Virus record (IMG/VR): IMGVR_UViG_3300020193_000042
Span: 1-43,099 of that record
Source: a virus
Direction: 5' to 3' (one strand)
Length of the DNA stretch: 43,099 nt
The notes under the pieces are model-generated. The model searched no databases. It had not been told where the DNA came from and worked only from the letters and a program-made list of their open reading frames with translations. Positions 9,583-16,305 of this stretch are shown here, in pieces. Both the position numbers and the translations under genes were made by a program. How positions within the stretch are numbered: position 1 is the stretch's first letter; each line of letters begins with the position of its first letter.

Positions 9583-9917
9583 GCGCAGAGACTGAGAACC
9601 GAAGGGAGGATGGTGGCGGCCCACCGACCGTCATCATGCGGGCGTACCAGGCGATGGACGAGCGGCTCAAGCGGCTGCTGCAGAAAATCGGGCTCGGCAT
9701 GGTCACGGTGGGCATTGTGGCGCCGATGGCGATTGAGCCCTTTAGGCCGTTGTCGTGGGTGTACTGGACTTTTGCGGCTGGCGTGGTGGTGCTTGGGGCG
9801 TGCCTGCTCTGGCCGCCTATCGGCATCTGGTTTGGCAACTTCATAATCAGCGCTGCGGTCAAGCTCCGGCCGTCTGCAAAAAATGTGCTCCAACCTGACC
9901 GAAGGGGCAACTCGTGA
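9579..9917 (+). CDS. small two-TM membrane protein, second holin/antiholin candidate
   Basis: 112 aa, ATG overlapping the previous stop (ATGA). A hydrophilic N-terminus of about 33 residues precedes TM segments near residues 36-53 and 58-88, then a short basic tail ending in DRRGNS. The topology suits a class II holin. With the preceding two-TM gene it could form a holin/antiholin pair; this is inferred from topology and position beside the DUF5675 gene. Confidence 0.5.
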   Translation: MSAETENRREDGGGPPTVIMRAYQAMDERLKRLLQKIGLGMVTVGIVAPMAIEPFRPLSWVYWTFAAGVVVLGACLLWPPIGIWFGNFIISAAVKLRPSAKNVLQPDRRGNS

Positions 9918-10369
9918 ACCTGCGCCTCGAACGCTTTGGGTTTGGGCTCGACTCCACTCTCGGCGTCCTGTCGATTGACGGGATGGCTGTGGCGTTCACG
10001 ATTGAGGACGAGCGCCGCAAGGTAAAGCTGCCCAAGGAGACATGCATTCCGGCGGGTGTTTATCCGCTTCGCGTGCGGAAATACGGGCGTTTTCATGAAT
10101 CTTACGCCAAGCGGTTTTCTGGCCTTCACGAAGGCATGATTGAAGTGGATGAGGTGCCGGGGTTCTCAAACATCCTGATCCACTGCGGTAACAACGACGA
10201 TGAAACCGAGGGTTGCGTCCTGCTCGTCACGACACCGGTTGTACTGCCTGACGGCGAGTTTCAGGGCTCGGAGTCGTCGCGCGCCTACGGAAAGGTGTAT
10301 CCGCGGATCATCAAGGCGATGGCGGCCGGGCTAGTGTCGCTCGTCGTGACGGAGCGTGAGGCCGCGTGA
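9914..10369 (+). CDS. DUF5675 family protein, possible cell-wall enzyme
   Basis: 151 aa, GTG start overlapping the previous stop (GTGA). The pattern of the DUF5675 family is clear: TLGVLSIDGMAVAFTIEDE near residues 15-33, IPAGVYPLRVRKYGRFHESY near 45-64, and VPGFSNILIHCGNNDDETEG then Cys near 81-101. The family is common in phages, often near lysis genes. The H90-C-G-N...T98-E-G-C101 arrangement resembles the His/Cys pair of L,D-transpeptidase-like folds (HG...GC), which would give it a peptidoglycan-directed role. That catalytic reading is inference. No other endolysin is visible in the cassette. Confidence 0.7.
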   Translation: MNLRLERFGFGLDSTLGVLSIDGMAVAFTIEDERRKVKLPKETCIPAGVYPLRVRKYGRFHESYAKRFSGLHEGMIEVDEVPGFSNILIHCGNNDDETEGCVLLVTTPVVLPDGEFQGSESSRAYGKVYPRIIKAMAAGLVSLVVTEREAA

Positions 10370-10599
10370 AGCGCCGTCCCCCCACGTTTGCCGGCGAAAA
10401 GGGCTCTGACCCTGCGACGCTCGACCTGATGGACGTTGCGTTGTTCCTGCCGTCGGTCGAGCAGGGGGCCCGTGCGCTTCGCCGGATGCAGGCGATGGAA
10501 GAACGGGCGCTGCGTCTCACAGAGGCCGCCATACTCAATGCGGACGCCAAGAGACTAGAGCGGCTCGTGTATCTCGTTAATAAACGGAGGTATGCATGA
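10366..10599 (+). CDS. small hypothetical protein
   Basis: 77 aa, GTG start overlapping the DUF5675 stop (GTGA). No TM segment; the C-terminal half is helical and charged (ALRRMQAMEERALRLTEAAILNADAKRLERL). The stop overlaps the next ATG. Not recognised; membership of the lysis/membrane operon is clear from the overlaps. Confidence 0.6.
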   Translation: MKRRPPTFAGEKGSDPATLDLMDVALFLPSVEQGARALRRMQAMEERALRLTEAAILNADAKRLERLVYLVNKRRYA

Positions 10600-11003
10600 G
10601 GATCAATCGCAACCCTCACCTGGCGTTCGCTGCCGCCTGGGCCGTGTGGCTCGGGTGCGTCTACTTTGCGCTGATGTCGTCTGAGACTCCGGCCTACGGT
10701 CTCATTGTCCTGCTCGCGTTCTTCTTGATCGAGATCCCGGCCACGCTCTACCGCTCGCGAGCCAACGCGCGAGACACGCTATCGGAGATTGCCACATGGT
10801 TGCAGCGGCATAGTTCGAAGCATCAGAGGTTCGCGCGCGGCTGGAACGCCGCACTGTTTGCGGGCCTGATCCTGCCAATTGCGTGGCTGCTTATGCGAAC
10901 GGTCGTGTACTACTCGGGGAGCCTGCTGCTCGGTGTCGCGATGGGGGCGTTCTGCGCAACGTTCTTGTGGGATCACTTCGTTGACCCGGTGACGCATGGG
11001 TAA
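10596..11003 (+). CDS. four-TM membrane protein
   Basis: 135 aa. The ATG overlaps the previous stop and is preceded by ACGGAGGT. Hydrophobic segments lie near residues 8-26, 32-52, 84-102 and 106-124, with a charged cytoplasmic-type loop (YRSRANARDTLSEIATWLQRHSS) between the second and third. It lies in the lysis cassette between the DUF5675 and spanin-like genes. No family recognised. Confidence 0.6.
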   Translation: MRINRNPHLAFAAAWAVWLGCVYFALMSSETPAYGLIVLLAFFLIEIPATLYRSRANARDTLSEIATWLQRHSSKHQRFARGWNAALFAGLILPIAWLLMRTVVYYSGSLLLGVAMGAFCATFLWDHFVDPVTHG

Positions 11004-11526
11004 GCGCCTCACCCTGCCCTGGCTGATCGCCGCGGCGCTGCTCTTCTGGGCGCTCATCCAGGGCCGGGGCACATCGGGGCTCGAGGACCGGGCGATCGCC
11101 GCGGAGGCAGCGGTCGCGACGCTCAGGCCGCTCGCTGACTCGCTCAGGGCCGAGGCGGTGCGGAGGGATACAGTGCTCGTGGCGGTGACCGACACCGTGC
11201 GGGTGACTGTGACCCAGGAGCGGGTCGTGCAGGTCGCGCTCGTGGACACGCTCCGGGCCACGCTCGACTCGACCGAGCTACCGCTGCTCGACTCGCTGGT
11301 GGCGTCGGAGGAGCGGGAAGATGTCGCCCAGGACCGGCTCCAGGCCGAGACGCTCCTCTGGGGGCAGTCGTGGCAGAGGTCCGCCGAAGCGAACCTGGCC
11401 GGCTGGAACGCGGAGCGGGCGCGCGGCGACGCATGGGAGGCTGTAGCTCGCGCCCGGAAGCGTCAGGCGTGGTACGAGCGGCTGGCCGTCGCCGTGGTGG
11501 TGACCGGCGTGCTCGTGCTCCGGTAA
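10996..11526 (+). CDS. spanin-like membrane-anchored coiled-coil protein
   Basis: 176 aa, overlapping the previous gene by 8 nt. An N-terminal TM anchor (residues about 6-22) is followed by a long, mostly helical or extended periplasmic-type region rich in Ala, Asp, Glu and Val, with a repetitive stretch (DTVLVAVTDTVRVTVTQERVV). A second hydrophobic segment lies at the extreme C-terminus (about 160-176, LAVAVVVTGVLVLR). Last gene of the lysis cassette, where inner-membrane spanins usually lie. A C-terminal TM is atypical for an Rz-type i-spanin, and there is no lipobox as in a unimolecular spanin. No embedded Rz1-like lipoprotein was recognised. Confidence 0.45.
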   Translation: MGKRLTLPWLIAAALLFWALIQGRGTSGLEDRAIAAEAAVATLRPLADSLRAEAVRRDTVLVAVTDTVRVTVTQERVVQVALVDTLRATLDSTELPLLDSLVASEEREDVAQDRLQAETLLWGQSWQRSAEANLAGWNAERARGDAWEAVARARKRQAWYERLAVAVVVTGVLVLR

Positions 11527-11534
11527 AACGAAAA

Positions 11535-11562
11535 GGCCCCCACCGCCGGAACGGTGGGGGCC
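11535..11562 (-). terminator. intrinsic terminator for the leftward operon
   Basis: Perfect 11-bp stem (GGCCCCCACCG/CGGTGGGGGCC) with a 6-nt loop, between convergent gene ends. Read leftward, the stem is followed by a U-rich run (TTTTCGTTTT), so it fits a rho-independent terminator of the minus-strand genes. Read rightward there is no T-run, but the hairpin may still slow lysis transcripts. Confidence 0.85.
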
Positions 11563-11566
11563 AGCC

Positions 11567-11770
11567 CTACGCCTTCTCCTTCGCCTTGCGGGTCCTGGGG
11601 GTGATGGTCTGTTTCGACTTCGCGACCAGCTCCTCGGTCCACTCCGCGCCTAGCTGGCGAAGGTCCGCCTCCGAAACCTCGGACACCGGCACGCTGAACA
11701 AGCGTGTTGCGCCAGGGATCAGCGCCGTGAGGTAGTTCGGCACCGCGGGGGTCTTCAGTTTGACCTGCAT
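11567..11770 (-). CDS. small hypothetical protein (last gene of leftward operon)
   Basis: 67 aa. The start MQVKLKTPAVPNYL is chosen because AGGAGG lies 6 nt upstream; an in-frame longer version lacks a Shine-Dalgarno and has shadow-like composition. The sequence has a mixed alpha/beta look with a basic tail (TPRTRKAKEKA). It ends a few bases before the terminator. Not recognised. Confidence 0.65.
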   Translation of the reverse strand: MQVKLKTPAVPNYLTALIPGATRLFSVPVSEVSEADLRQLGAEWTEELVAKSKQTITPRTRKAKEKA

Positions 11771-11795
11771 GGTCCTCCTGGGTTGATGGGTGATA

Positions 11796-12255
11796 CTAAC
11801 TCCGGGTCCTGACGAACTCGCGCCAGCCAGAACCCTGGAACTTGCCGCCGCACTCGTGCTCGACCACCTGCACGACGAGATCGGTGACGTCGGTGAACTC
11901 GCCCTCGTTGCAGCGTCCGTAGATCGTGCTGGCCTTGTGCTCCGGGTCGAGGTCGGTGTCCTCGGCGTAGTCTCCGACCAGCGCGATCCGGTCACCAGCC
12001 CACCTGCCGATGGTCTGCTTCGCGACGTCGTTGTACTCGGCGATCACCGGCCCGGGGTTGTCGCGTTGCCGCTCGGGGCCGTGGTAGTTCGAGTCGAGGT
12101 CGAAGTCGCCGCCCCCGCGTCGCTCCGGCATCGGCGTCAGCAACGATCTCCCATGCCTCCGGCCAACTTCCAATCCCTTCCGGCGCGATCGTGACGACGT
12201 CAAGCGTCAGCCGTTCGCAAATCGCCTTCGCCCTCTCGGCCGCCGTGAGCGTCAT
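11796..12255 (-). pseudogene. frameshifted hypothetical gene (two overlapping frames)
   Basis: The gene starts at an ATG (12255) overlapping the upstream stop by 4 nt and reads MTLTAAERAKAICERLTLDV...WEIVADADAGA, then degenerates to Arg/Pro-rich sequence. In the +1 frame a well-composed protein continues (GGDFDLDSNYHGPERQRDN...GKFQGSGWREFVRTRS) to a stop at 11796. The frames would join by skipping one base in a run of five identical bases at 12112-12116 (GGGGG on the coding strand), giving about 150 aa. The second frame has an ATG at 12131 but no Shine-Dalgarno. A sequencing indel, a real frameshift or programmed slippage are all possible. No family recognised. Confidence 0.55.
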
Positions 12256-12473
12256 GCGTCCGCCGCCTCGAGGAGGTCGTCTACCCCGTGCCGAAACGTT
12301 CCGAAACCTTCTGCACTAACTCTCTCACGCGACGCATTCCCTAGAGAAACTTGCCGCCGGCTGTTTCGGAGTGTTTCGGAGCCAGTGTTTATGCGGATTC
12401 CCAGGTAGGTCCATCGGCGGGTGACCGGATCTTTCTTGCGGTCTAGGTTGACCGGGTACCAGTACTGTCCCAT
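12252..12473 (-). CDS. small conserved-type phage protein (MGQYW... N-terminus)
   Basis: 73 aa. The start is set by GGAGG 6-7 nt upstream of the ATG. The N-terminus MGQYWYPVNLDRKKD resembles small hypothetical proteins beginning MGQYY..VNLDK found in phages and bacteria. The rest is unusual in composition and encodes an internal inverted repeat of TTTCGGA-type motifs. The stop overlaps the next ATG (ATGA). Confidence 0.6.
   Translation of the reverse strand: MGQYWYPVNLDRKKDPVTRRWTYLGIRINTGSETLRNSRRQVSLGNASRERVSAEGFGTFRHGVDDLLEAADA
12291..12379. repeat. inverted repeat of paired TTCCGAAAC-type motifs
   Basis: 12291-12307 (CCGAAACGTTCCGAAAC) and 12363-12379 (GTTTCGGAGTGTTTCGG) are inverted copies matching at 15 of 17 positions. 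Each arm contains two copies of the CCGAAAC core. They lie inside the 12252-12473 gene, 55 nt apart. They could act as a regulatory or protein-binding site or form a large stem; no function is known. Confidence 0.7.
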
Positions 12474-12484
12474 GTGAGCCTCCG

Positions 12485-12748
12485 CTAGTGAATGGTTCCG
12501 CCGACGACGGTCAGCACGCGCGCCTCGGCGACGCGCAGCGTGCCCTCCTCCTTCAGTACTCGGAGCAGCTCCCACGCGGGCCGGTGATCGGCCACGAACG
12601 ATGGGCCGTGCCACTGGTAGCTGGCGATCTCTACGTTGGTCGCAAGCCACTCCTCTGCGGCCGCCGTGAGGGGCGTAAACACCACCACGCTCCCACGTGA
12701 CGAGAACACTATATCGACCAGGTCGACAACGCTCATTGCCCTAGGCAT
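12485..12748 (-). CDS. small hypothetical protein
   Basis: 87 aa. The start at 12748 is supported by GGAGG 7 nt upstream; a second in-frame Met four codons later is an alternative. It has the look of a compact alpha/beta fold: FTPLTAAAEEWLATNV, then a C-terminal region ending in TVVGGTIH. Such short proteins with a TP.T..A..WL motif are common among uncharacterised phage early proteins. Overlaps the upstream gene by 8 nt. Confidence 0.6.
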   Translation of the reverse strand: MPRAMSVVDLVDIVFSSRGSVVVFTPLTAAAEEWLATNVEIASYQWHGPSFVADHRPAWELLRVLKEEGTLRVAEARVLTVVGGTIH

Positions 12749-12839
12749 TTGAATCCTCCGCCAGGTGTGCCCACGTCAGGAATCTCGGGACGGTACCGCC
12801 ATCGCGGCGCATGATGTCCTGCAGGACGGTGGCGGTCAT
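12741..12839 (-). CDS. very small hypothetical protein, 32 aa
   Basis: MTATVLQDIMRRDGGTVPRF... (32 aa). The ATG overlaps the upstream stop (ATGA), as for its neighbours, and ends inside the next gene. A weak Shine-Dalgarno (GAGGTGG) precedes it. Recognised only from operon structure; no function. Confidence 0.5.
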   Translation of the reverse strand: MTATVLQDIMRRDGGTVPRFLTWAHLAEDSNA

Positions 12840-13096
12840 GGCACCACCTCGTGGACTTCGTATTTCCGCCAGCGACCCTCGATGGCGGCTACGATGCCCT
12901 GCGCGTTGCAGGGGATGTTGATGACCCGAGCCTCGGGCCGCAGCGCGAAGTACGCCCAGCTGCTTTTCTCTGCGGCGCCTACCTCGTCCTTCTCCAGCTC
13001 GCGCAGCCTGATGCGAGCCGACCGGGCGGTGAGGTAGCACTCGTGCTCCTGCTCCTGCTCGCCCTCCAGCAGGTACGACACCACGTGGATCTTCAT
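12836..13096 (-). CDS. small hypothetical protein
   Basis: 86 aa. Start chosen at MKIHVVSYLLEGEQEQE, with AGGAGG 5-6 nt upstream. A beta-strand/helix pattern is followed by SSWAYFALRPEARVINIP and a charged end (EGRWRKYEVHEVVP). The longer upstream reading is Arg/Pro-rich shadow. Cotranscribed with its neighbours by 4-nt overlaps. Not recognised. Confidence 0.65.
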   Translation of the reverse strand: MKIHVVSYLLEGEQEQEHECYLTARSARIRLRELEKDEVGAAEKSSWAYFALRPEARVINIPCNAQGIVAAIEGRWRKYEVHEVVP

Positions 13097-13299
13097 GTGA
13101 CCTCCTCTACTCGGAGTTCGCTCGGTTCTCCCCACAGCGAGCGCAGGGAGTCGTGCGAGTTGACGGCGAGGGCTGCGGTGAGCCACTTCTGGGCCGCCTC
13201 GCGCGTCGGCCACGGGTCTCCTGTGAACTGGTTGCACGTGACCATGATGTGGCGCACGCCGCCCTCGCCCACGCCGGAGATGTAGAAGCCCGGCTTCAT
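13093..13299 (-). CDS. small hypothetical protein
   Basis: 68 aa, beginning MKPGFYISGVGEGGVRHIMV after a GAGGAGG Shine-Dalgarno. The middle (PWPTREAAQKWLTAAL) has the small strand-helix pattern, with a WPTREAA motif, also seen in the N-terminal domain of the adjacent P-loop protein (FPTREEAEGVAQ). This suggests a shared small fold that may act on or sense the same partner. Function unknown. Confidence 0.65.
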   Translation of the reverse strand: MKPGFYISGVGEGGVRHIMVTCNQFTGDPWPTREAAQKWLTAALAVNSHDSLRSLWGEPSELRVEEVT

Positions 13300-13847
13300 G
13301 TGTCCCTCCTCGGTGCGTTGAAGTCGATGACCGTGACCCGGCGAAGGATCAGGTCGGGGATGATCTCGCGCATGACCGTGTGCGCGCCCTGCCCCATCGT
13401 GACCTGGCCTGGGGTGAGATGCACGTGCGGGTGGCCCATCCAGATCACCCGATCGACCGGGCGGCCCTCTGGGTGCGTCGCGAGCCACTTCCTGAGCGCA
13501 CGCGGGACCGCCATGCCCTCGACTACCAGCGCCTCGTCGGAATCGTTGAACCAGCTCGCCGCCGCAGCGCTTGCCTCCGACCAGCCGAGCCCGATCAGAT
13601 CGTCGGTCGAGCGGTGCCCGCCCTGCGCGATCTTGGCGGCCAGCGTGGTCTTGCCCGCACGCGGCACCCCGGCGATTGCCGTCCGCACCGTATGCGCGAG
13701 CGTACCATCGATGATGCCCTGCGCCACCCCCTCCGCCTCCTCGCGGGTGGGGAAGTCGTCCTCCACGTAGCCGCAGACGCTGACCTCGTAGCTGACCCTG
13801 CCGTCGCTCTCGACCTCGGCGACGCTGACCTCGTGCGCGGGCCTCAT
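13296..13847 (-). CDS. P-loop NTPase/kinase-like protein
   Basis: 183 aa. Start MRPAHEVSVAE is taken at 13847; the longer in-frame reading lacks a Shine-Dalgarno and looks like shadow. Residues 1-50 form a small alpha/beta domain (FPTREEAEGVAQG). Residues 56-71 carry a Walker A motif, IAGVPRAGKTTLAAK (G60, K66, T67). A likely Walker B or switch region follows near 105-111 (EALVVEGM). The C-terminus contains GHPHVHLTPGQVTMGQGAHTV and ends VTVIDFNAP. Size and layout resemble small phage kinases or AAA-like P-loop proteins. Substrate unknown; nucleotide binding is well supported. Confidence 0.7.
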   Translation of the reverse strand: MRPAHEVSVAEVESDGRVSYEVSVCGYVEDDFPTREEAEGVAQGIIDGTLAHTVRTAIAGVPRAGKTTLAAKIAQGGHRSTDDLIGLGWSEASAAAASWFNDSDEALVVEGMAVPRALRKWLATHPEGRPVDRVIWMGHPHVHLTPGQVTMGQGAHTVMREIIPDLILRRVTVIDFNAPRRDT

Positions 13848-14218
13848 GTGACTCGCTCCCTCGCCTCGGCCTGACTCAGCCCGTGGCGCTCGTAGTAGGC
13901 CACCGCGATGTGCGGCAGCACGCGACCCCGCCCACGGCACTCCTTGCACAGCCCGAGGATTGGCTCGGGCGGCGAGGACCACGTGGCGGGGGTCCAGCCC
14001 ATCAGCGGCTCGCCTTCGCCGCTGCACTCGGGGCAGTCGACCCCGTACAGCGTCACCATCTCGCGCTGCAACAGCCGCGAGGCCGCGACGTACCGCTCGT
14101 AGGTCTCGGTCGTCGGGCCCCGCTGGAAGTCGAGCGCTGCGGAGGCGACGTTGCTCCTGAGCCCCTCCAGGTACGCCTCCATGGGGTCTGCCGTCTCCAG
14201 ATAGGTCTCGGTGGTCAC
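13844..14218 (-). CDS. DnaJ-type zinc-finger protein
   Basis: 124 aa, GTG start overlapping the upstream stop (GTGA); an internal Met at residue 13 is an alternative start. Two CxxCxGxG repeats, C62-PE-C65-SGEGE and C91-KE-C94-RGRGR, form the zinc-binding motif of the DnaJ cysteine-rich domain. A helical N-terminal region and a C-terminal helix (YYERHGLSQAEARERV) surround it. There is no J-domain, so it is a stand-alone zinc-binding accessory protein. Partner unknown. Confidence 0.7.
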   Translation of the reverse strand: MTTETYLETADPMEAYLEGLRSNVASAALDFQRGPTTETYERYVAASRLLQREMVTLYGVDCPECSGEGEPLMGWTPATWSSPPEPILGLCKECRGRGRVLPHIAVAYYERHGLSQAEARERVT

Positions 14219-14475
14219 CTTGCCACCCCCTCGACCTCGCGGGCCACCTGCTCCGGCCCGTCAGCCCGGAACGTCGCGATCACCTGCTCGCGGTCGCCGG
14301 GGGCCCACACCTTGCCCTCCCAGCACGAGAGGGTGTCGCGCGAGCCCTGGACCGGGTAGATGTCCGCGTGGCCGCGCTTGCCCTTGAAGCTGAACCCCAC
14401 CTGCCCGAGCTGGAAGACATCGCTCGTGCGGGTCCAGGCGGTCCAGCCTGGGCCACTGAACGTTGGGCGTCTCAT
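14215..14475 (-). CDS. small hypothetical protein
   Basis: 86 aa, beginning MRRPTFSGPGWTAWTRTSDV. The ATG overlaps the upstream stop (ATGA) and a GGAGG lies just upstream. Several aromatic and Gly residues suggest a small beta-rich fold (VGFSFKGKRGHADIYPV). A much longer in-frame reading runs into the tRNA-like leader and is rejected. Not recognised. Confidence 0.6.
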   Translation of the reverse strand: MRRPTFSGPGWTAWTRTSDVFQLGQVGFSFKGKRGHADIYPVQGSRDTLSCWEGKVWAPGDREQVIATFRADGPEQVAREVEGVAR

Positions 14476-14783
14476 GCGTCCTCCCCCAGCGCCGCACGGG
14501 CGATGCTCTCCGGCGTCTCGCCGCGCTCCAGCTGACCGTTGGTCAGGCCGCGCGCTATCGCCTTCAGCGCATCGCGCATGGCCGACGCTGCGAGGCCGTC
14601 GCGCATAGCCTCCATGACCGCGGCCTGGTGGCTGGGGCCGACGCAGAAGAGCGTGATCTCGTCGACCAGGCCCTCCGCGTAGGTGACCGTGAGGTCGATC
14701 CAGTGTGCGGTGTGCTGGAGCGAGTCTCGCGGGGTGACGGCGACCTTGTCGGCCGGATTGAGATGGATCGAGATGTTTGCCAT
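14472..14783 (-). CDS. small hypothetical protein
   Basis: 103 aa. Start MANISIHLNPADKVAV is preferred over an upstream in-frame ATG (14807) because AAGGAG lies 7 nt before it. The N-terminus looks beta-stranded (KVAVTPRDSLQHTAHWIDLTVTYAEG); the C-terminus is helical (MRDALKAIARGLTNG). First gene after the 187-nt leader downstream of the DUF932 gene. No function recognised. Confidence 0.65.
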   Translation of the reverse strand: MANISIHLNPADKVAVTPRDSLQHTAHWIDLTVTYAEGLVDEITLFCVGPSHQAAVMEAMRDGLAASAMRDALKAIARGLTNGQLERGETPESIARAALGEDA

Positions 14784-14849
14784 GGTGAGTTCTCCTTGGG
14801 TCGGCACGTTCCCGTCCGAACCCGTTGGGGTTGAACTGCACGGGCCGTG

Positions 14850-14864
14850 GGGGATTCGAACCCC
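14850..14864 (-). other. tRNA T-arm-like sequence (tRNA fragment or attachment-site-like)
   Basis: Read leftward this is GGGG-TTCGAAT-CCCC, a perfect 4-bp stem around a canonical T-loop, followed by ACGGCCCG as an acceptor-like end. No matching 5' acceptor or D-arm could be found, so it is not called a tRNA gene. A perfect 9-bp hairpin with a 7-nt loop (14883-14907) lies where an anticodon arm would be, but lacks U33. Confidence 0.35.
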
Positions 14865-14882
14865 GCGAACGCCAGGCGGCCC

Positions 14883-14907
14883 CCCGCGTCGTCTCGGCCG
14901 ACGCGGG
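14883..14907. other. strong hairpin in the 187-nt leader
   Basis: CCCGCGTCG and CGACGCGGG pair perfectly around the loop TCTCGGC. There is no T-run after it in either direction. It lies between the DUF932 stop and the next leftward gene, so a regulatory or RNA-processing role is possible. The rest of 14784-14970 holds no gene. Confidence 0.55.
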
Positions 14908-14970
14908 CCCTGCGAGAGTCACCGGGGGGTAGCTTGCCGACGGTGCGACCGTCCCGAGCCCCGGCTCTCC

Positions 14971-16059
14971 TCAGAACTGAATCTGGAGGATCTTACCGGC
15001 CGCCCTGTCGAGCGCGAACCGATCCTCCGCGAACTGCTGCTTCTGCGATGCGCGGGTCACGCCCTGCACGATGCCCCACGGGCTGCGCGGGTCACCGTCC
15101 TCCTCGGGCACGACCGCCTCATACGACTCCTCCAGCGCCTTCCTCGACAGCCCCACGGCCTTGTTGCCGAAGAGCACGTCGAGCACGTCGTCCTTCGTGC
15201 CCGCGATCGGCACGGTCATCTTGTCGAACGCCGCCTGATCGAACGAGCCGACGGTGTCGTGGTACCTCCGCAGCTCGGCGAACGCCTTCGAGGACTTCTC
15301 CTCGATCTCGCCCGTGTGCTGGATGCGAACCTCGCACACCTGCTTCGCGCCCCAGATGATGTGGTTCTGGCAGAGGTCGCGGAACCAGAACGAGATGACG
15401 ATGAACGACTTGTCGCCGACCTCGCTGTTGATGACGATGTAGCCCTCGCGGAGCGTCTGCCCCACCGGGTCGGTGATCGTCCGGGTGCCCATCACGAACG
15501 CGAACATGTCGTGGTCGCTCGCGTACAGCGACTTCTGGAGCTTCGCGACGTCGCCGATGTCCGAGCCGTTCCAGTTGAACGTCGCGTGCGCCGGCTCGAG
15601 CCCCCGCGCCGCGCAGAACTCCATCAGCCTGCCGATGACCTCGTAGTTCCAGAGCCGCTTGTACTTCTCGCTCGTCGCAGCGCGGAGCAGCATGTCGCCG
15701 TTCCGGTGGAAGAGCAGCTGCGCGTCCGACCCGCCCGCGACGTCGGCCCGCGCGAGCCCGTAGTTGAGGCACTGCGCCGCGAGCGTCGGGGCGAGCGAGC
15801 GCAGGTACTGCGCGGGGGCCTCGACCTTCCGCGCCAGCTGGCCCAGCGCGTAGTTCGTGAGCCGCGCGTGCGCGCCGGTGTCGCCGATGACGAGCAGCTC
15901 GCTGCCGCTCGCCTGGGCGCGCAGGCTCGACCACGGCACGGTCGCCTCGACCGCCGACCGCGCGTAGTTGAGCGTCGCCTCGTACATGCTCTCGAGGCTC
16001 AGGAAGTTCTCGTCTGCCGGCCTGGTGGCCCACTGGTTGTGCGCGTGAAACAGTTGCAT
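14971..16059 (-). CDS. DUF932 family phage/plasmid protein
   Basis: 362 aa. Start MQLFHAHNQWATRPADENF with AGGAG 6 nt upstream; an in-frame extension of 97 codons has no Shine-Dalgarno and poor composition. The pattern of DUF932 proteins is visible: an N-terminal block around FLSLESMYEATLNYARSAV, the middle (GEL/SELLVIGDTGAHARLTNYALGQLARKV) and the central beta-rich region (DMFAFVMGTRTITDP...REGYIVINSEVGDKSFIV). The C-terminus is helical. The family is widespread in phages and plasmids and its biochemical role is unknown. First gene of the leftward operon, separated from its promoter by a leader of roughly 240 nt. Confidence 0.75.
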   Translation of the reverse strand: MQLFHAHNQWATRPADENFLSLESMYEATLNYARSAVEATVPWSSLRAQASGSELLVIGDTGAHARLTNYALGQLARKVEAPAQYLRSLAPTLAAQCLNYGLARADVAGGSDAQLLFHRNGDMLLRAATSEKYKRLWNYEVIGRLMEFCAARGLEPAHATFNWNGSDIGDVAKLQKSLYASDHDMFAFVMGTRTITDPVGQTLREGYIVINSEVGDKSFIVISFWFRDLCQNHIIWGAKQVCEVRIQHTGEIEEKSSKAFAELRRYHDTVGSFDQAAFDKMTVPIAGTKDDVLDVLFGNKAVGLSRKALEESYEAVVPEEDGDPRSPWGIVQGVTRASQKQQFAEDRFALDRAAGKILQIQF

Positions 16060-16305
16060 GGTGTCTCCTGTGGGTCGGCTCGCTTGCGCGACCGCACCCG
16101 TTGAGTGGTGCCCCGTCGTGCCTGACCTAGAATCAGTTGGTCCTACTGGTGGGCTCCGGCCGCCGGGCTCTTCGCGCCCTGCCGTCCCTTCAGATGGCAC
16201 CGCGGTTTCGGCGTCTCTGGCCCAGGCCATTCGCGGAGCGAGCCTGCTCGGAGCCACCCGAGGAGCGTCCTGCTGGCTTTTCCTTCGGTCCTGCCCTACG
16301 CCATG

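Noticed and set aside
14831-14920. Complete tRNA gene on the minus strand
   Set aside because: Only the T-arm and an anticodon-like hairpin pair; no acceptor complement to ACGGCCC, no D-arm, and position 33 is not U.
11567-16059. Lysogeny module (integrase, repressor, excisionase) in the leftward operon
   Set aside because: No integrase or recombinase motif was found; the genes are small accessory proteins, so lysogeny cannot be claimed from this window.
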